This document shows positions 62,779 through 64,000 of a DNA stretch of 64,000 bases, piece by piece. A program made the position numbers and the translations under genes. The number at the start of each line of letters is the position of its first letter. The stretch's first letter is position 1. The stretch comes from Methanomicrobium sp. W14. Lineage in GTDB: Archaea; Halobacteriota; Methanomicrobia; Methanomicrobiales; Methanomicrobiaceae. The notes under the pieces are model-generated. The model was not told where the DNA came from. It did not search any database and worked only from the letters and a program-made list of their open reading frames with translations. The DNA lies in assembly GCF_017875315.1 (NCBI RefSeq), contig NZ_JAGGMM010000003.1:186001-250000 (forward strand), in the 5' to 3' direction.

Positions 62779-62977
62779 CTATTATTTTTCAGGCTGCGGA
62801 AATTATAATCACATGTATTAATTCAGGTGGTTACAGGGTTTTCGGCCTGACAGCCGTGCAGAATAAAGATATATAGAATCAAATCTCCATAATCCCTTAT
62901 AGATTACAAAAATATTTTTCATAAAGAACCGTTTTCAGAAATATTATTCTGAAAAACGTGCATAACGAACAGTTTAA

Positions 62978-63214
62978 ATGAAGATGCCCAGAAATACTCA
63001 TAAAGCAAAAATGACGGAAAAAATGGTATATGGCGGCGCTATTCTTTCGGCAGGGAGCATAATCGTCGCAGGAATTGCCCTTATATTAATTATCATTTCA
63101 GTAAACGCCGGAGAAGAATTAGGCGGCATCATATACGTCCTGCCTGTAGCAGCAGTGTTCATCGTTGCAGGAATTGCCGCAATTCTCTACGGCTCAAGAG
63201 AAGAAGAAATATAA
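62978..63214 (+). CDS. Small two-helix membrane protein
   Basis: 78 residues with helices at about 18-41 and 47-69 (AGSIIVAGIALILIIISV; IIYVLPVAAVFIVAGIAAILYG), a basic N-terminus and an EEEI tail. No family was recognised. It lies between iorB and a nitrilase-family gene, 29 bases from the latter, so it may be co-transcribed with it. No clear Shine-Dalgarno site. Confidence 0.65.
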   Translation: MKMPRNTHKAKMTEKMVYGGAILSAGSIIVAGIALILIIISVNAGEELGGIIYVLPVAAVFIVAGIAAILYGSREEEI

Positions 63215-63243
63215 TACTTAAAAATACACTTCTTTTTTAGGAA

Positions 63244-64000
63244 ATGGCATCTGTAAGGATATGTTTTGCACAGGCAGGTCCCGCGTGGGAAAATCCCCGT
63301 AAAAGCATGGACAAAGCCGGTATTTATGCAAAAGAGGCATCAGAAAAAGCCGCCGGCATAATAATATTTCCCGAGCAGTATGCAACAGGCTGGGACCCGG
63401 AATCAAACGAAAACATGTCCGGCCCGGATGGCTTCATCCCCCGGACTTTCAGAAAAATTGCAGAGGAGAATAATATTGCTGTCCTCGGCTCTTTCAGGGA
63501 AATAACGGAAGAAAACACTTACGGCCCGGCAAAACCGAAAAACACCTCGGTCTTCTATGACGAAAACGGGAGGCTTCTGGCAAAGTACTCAAAAATTCAT
63601 CTTTTTTCACCCGGAAACGAGGACAGGTTCTTTCTTTCCGGGGACATGCCCGCCGTTTTTGATTATAAGGGAATAAGGTTCGGGCTTTCGGTATGCTATG
63701 ACCTGAGATTTTCAGACCTCTATTCATACTACTGCAAAAAAGGGTGCGAGTGCATTTTCGTCCAGGCAGCCTGGCCGAAAAAAAGAATGAAGCACTGGAG
63801 ACTATTCATTCATTCACGAGCAGTCGAAAACCAGTACTTTGTCGCAGGAGTAAATACGACCGGAAACACTTCCGTCGACGAATATCCGGGAGGCTCCCTT
63901 CTCGTGTCACCTTCAGGTGAAGACATCCTTGAGGCTGGAGAAAACGAAGACTTATATTATGCTGAAATCGACCCTTACGTTGTGAAAGAGACCAGAAAAA
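63244..64000 (+). CDS. Carbon-nitrogen hydrolase (nitrilase family), partial
   Basis: Begins at ATG 63244 and runs in frame to the window end (252 codons, no stop). The catalytic triad is present: Glu in IIIFPEQYATGW, Lys in AKYSKIHLF and Cys in GLSVCYDLRF, with the conserved HWRLFIHSRAVENQ stretch and a GGSLLVSPSGE end strand. The family splits amides or nitriles; the omega-amidase-like subgroup is the best guess. Only the C-terminal end is missing. TAGGAA lies immediately before the ATG. Confidence 0.92.
   Translation, partial: MASVRICFAQAGPAWENPRKSMDKAGIYAKEASEKAAGIIIFPEQYATGWDPESNENMSGPDGFIPRTFRKIAEENNIAVLGSFREITEENTYGPAKPKNTSVFYDENGRLLAKYSKIHLFSPGNEDRFFLSGDMPAVFDYKGIRFGLSVCYDLRFSDLYSYYCKKGCECIFVQAAWPKKRMKHWRLFIHSRAVENQYFVAGVNTTGNTSVDEYPGGSLLVSPSGEDILEAGENEDLYYAEIDPYVVKETRK

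Noticed and set aside
1-64000. CRISPR arrays, insertion sequences and rRNA genes
   Set aside because: No regularly spaced direct repeats, no transposase-like protein and no rRNA sequence were seen.

Overview
The window reads as chromosomal DNA of a methanogenic euryarchaeon, most likely Methanomicrobiales (Methanoplanus/Methanolacinia-like; this placement is inference). The evidence is an MsvR-type V4R regulator divergent from an F420H2 oxidase flavoprotein, an archaeal-type tRNA methylthiotransferase, an ADP-forming acyl-CoA synthetase, IorAB, many COG1361/NEW3/PKD envelope proteins, archaeal TATA boxes, short or absent leaders and strong Shine-Dalgarno sites elsewhere.

Layout. 0-3.7 kb: a shikimate operon, aroA, a fused shikimate kinase/shikimate dehydrogenase, and aroC. 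3.7-9.5 kb: a conserved hypothetical gene, fpaA and msvR with a shared operator, then small membrane proteins, an NCS2 permease and an HdeD-like protein. 9.8-16.1 kb: a Yip1-like membrane protein, a PKD-repeat surface protein, a coiled-coil protein, a DUF1835/DUF3658-like protein and an EamA transporter with a histidine-rich tail. 16.4-20.8 kb: a small defence-like stretch with an orphan HicB, a two-gene PARIS-like ATPase/TOPRIM (DUF4435) pair whose ATPase has an extra N-terminal domain, and a protein resembling a catalytically dead LigD 3'-phosphoesterase domain. 21-23 kb: two radical SAM genes. 23.4-28.4 kb: an AT-rich, decaying accessory stretch with three Yip1-like paralogues (one frameshifted), a truncated acetyltransferase-like ORF, a TolB-like propeller, a membrane-bound wHTH regulator and a broken serine protease.

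28.5-38.4 kb is an envelope/export region: an RND exporter divergent from two COG1361 proteins, a small acidic protein, an ABC-2 transporter and a NEW3 protein. 38.4-42.5 kb: a membrane Ser/Thr kinase overlapping a wHTH-FHA gene, a membrane transglutaminase-like protein and tRNA-Ile(GAT). 42.8-47.8 kb: SbcD-SbcC. 48-51.2 kb: an ADP-forming acyl-CoA synthetase and a response regulator. 51.4-56.8 kb: modABC for molybdate/tungstate, then a methyltransferase and a radical SAM/periplasmic-binding-domain fusion. 56.9-64 kb: a secreted C69 peptidase, a PAS protein with a degenerate kinase motif, IorAB, a small membrane protein and a nitrilase-family gene cut by the window end.

The best candidates for new biology are the domain-extended PARIS-like module, the radical SAM-BtuF fusion beside modABC, the kinase/FHA-wHTH pair, the degenerate LigD phosphoesterase-like protein, and a recurring pattern of genes whose conserved N-terminus starts before any ATG/GTG/TTG (apparent ATT, ATA or CTG starts).
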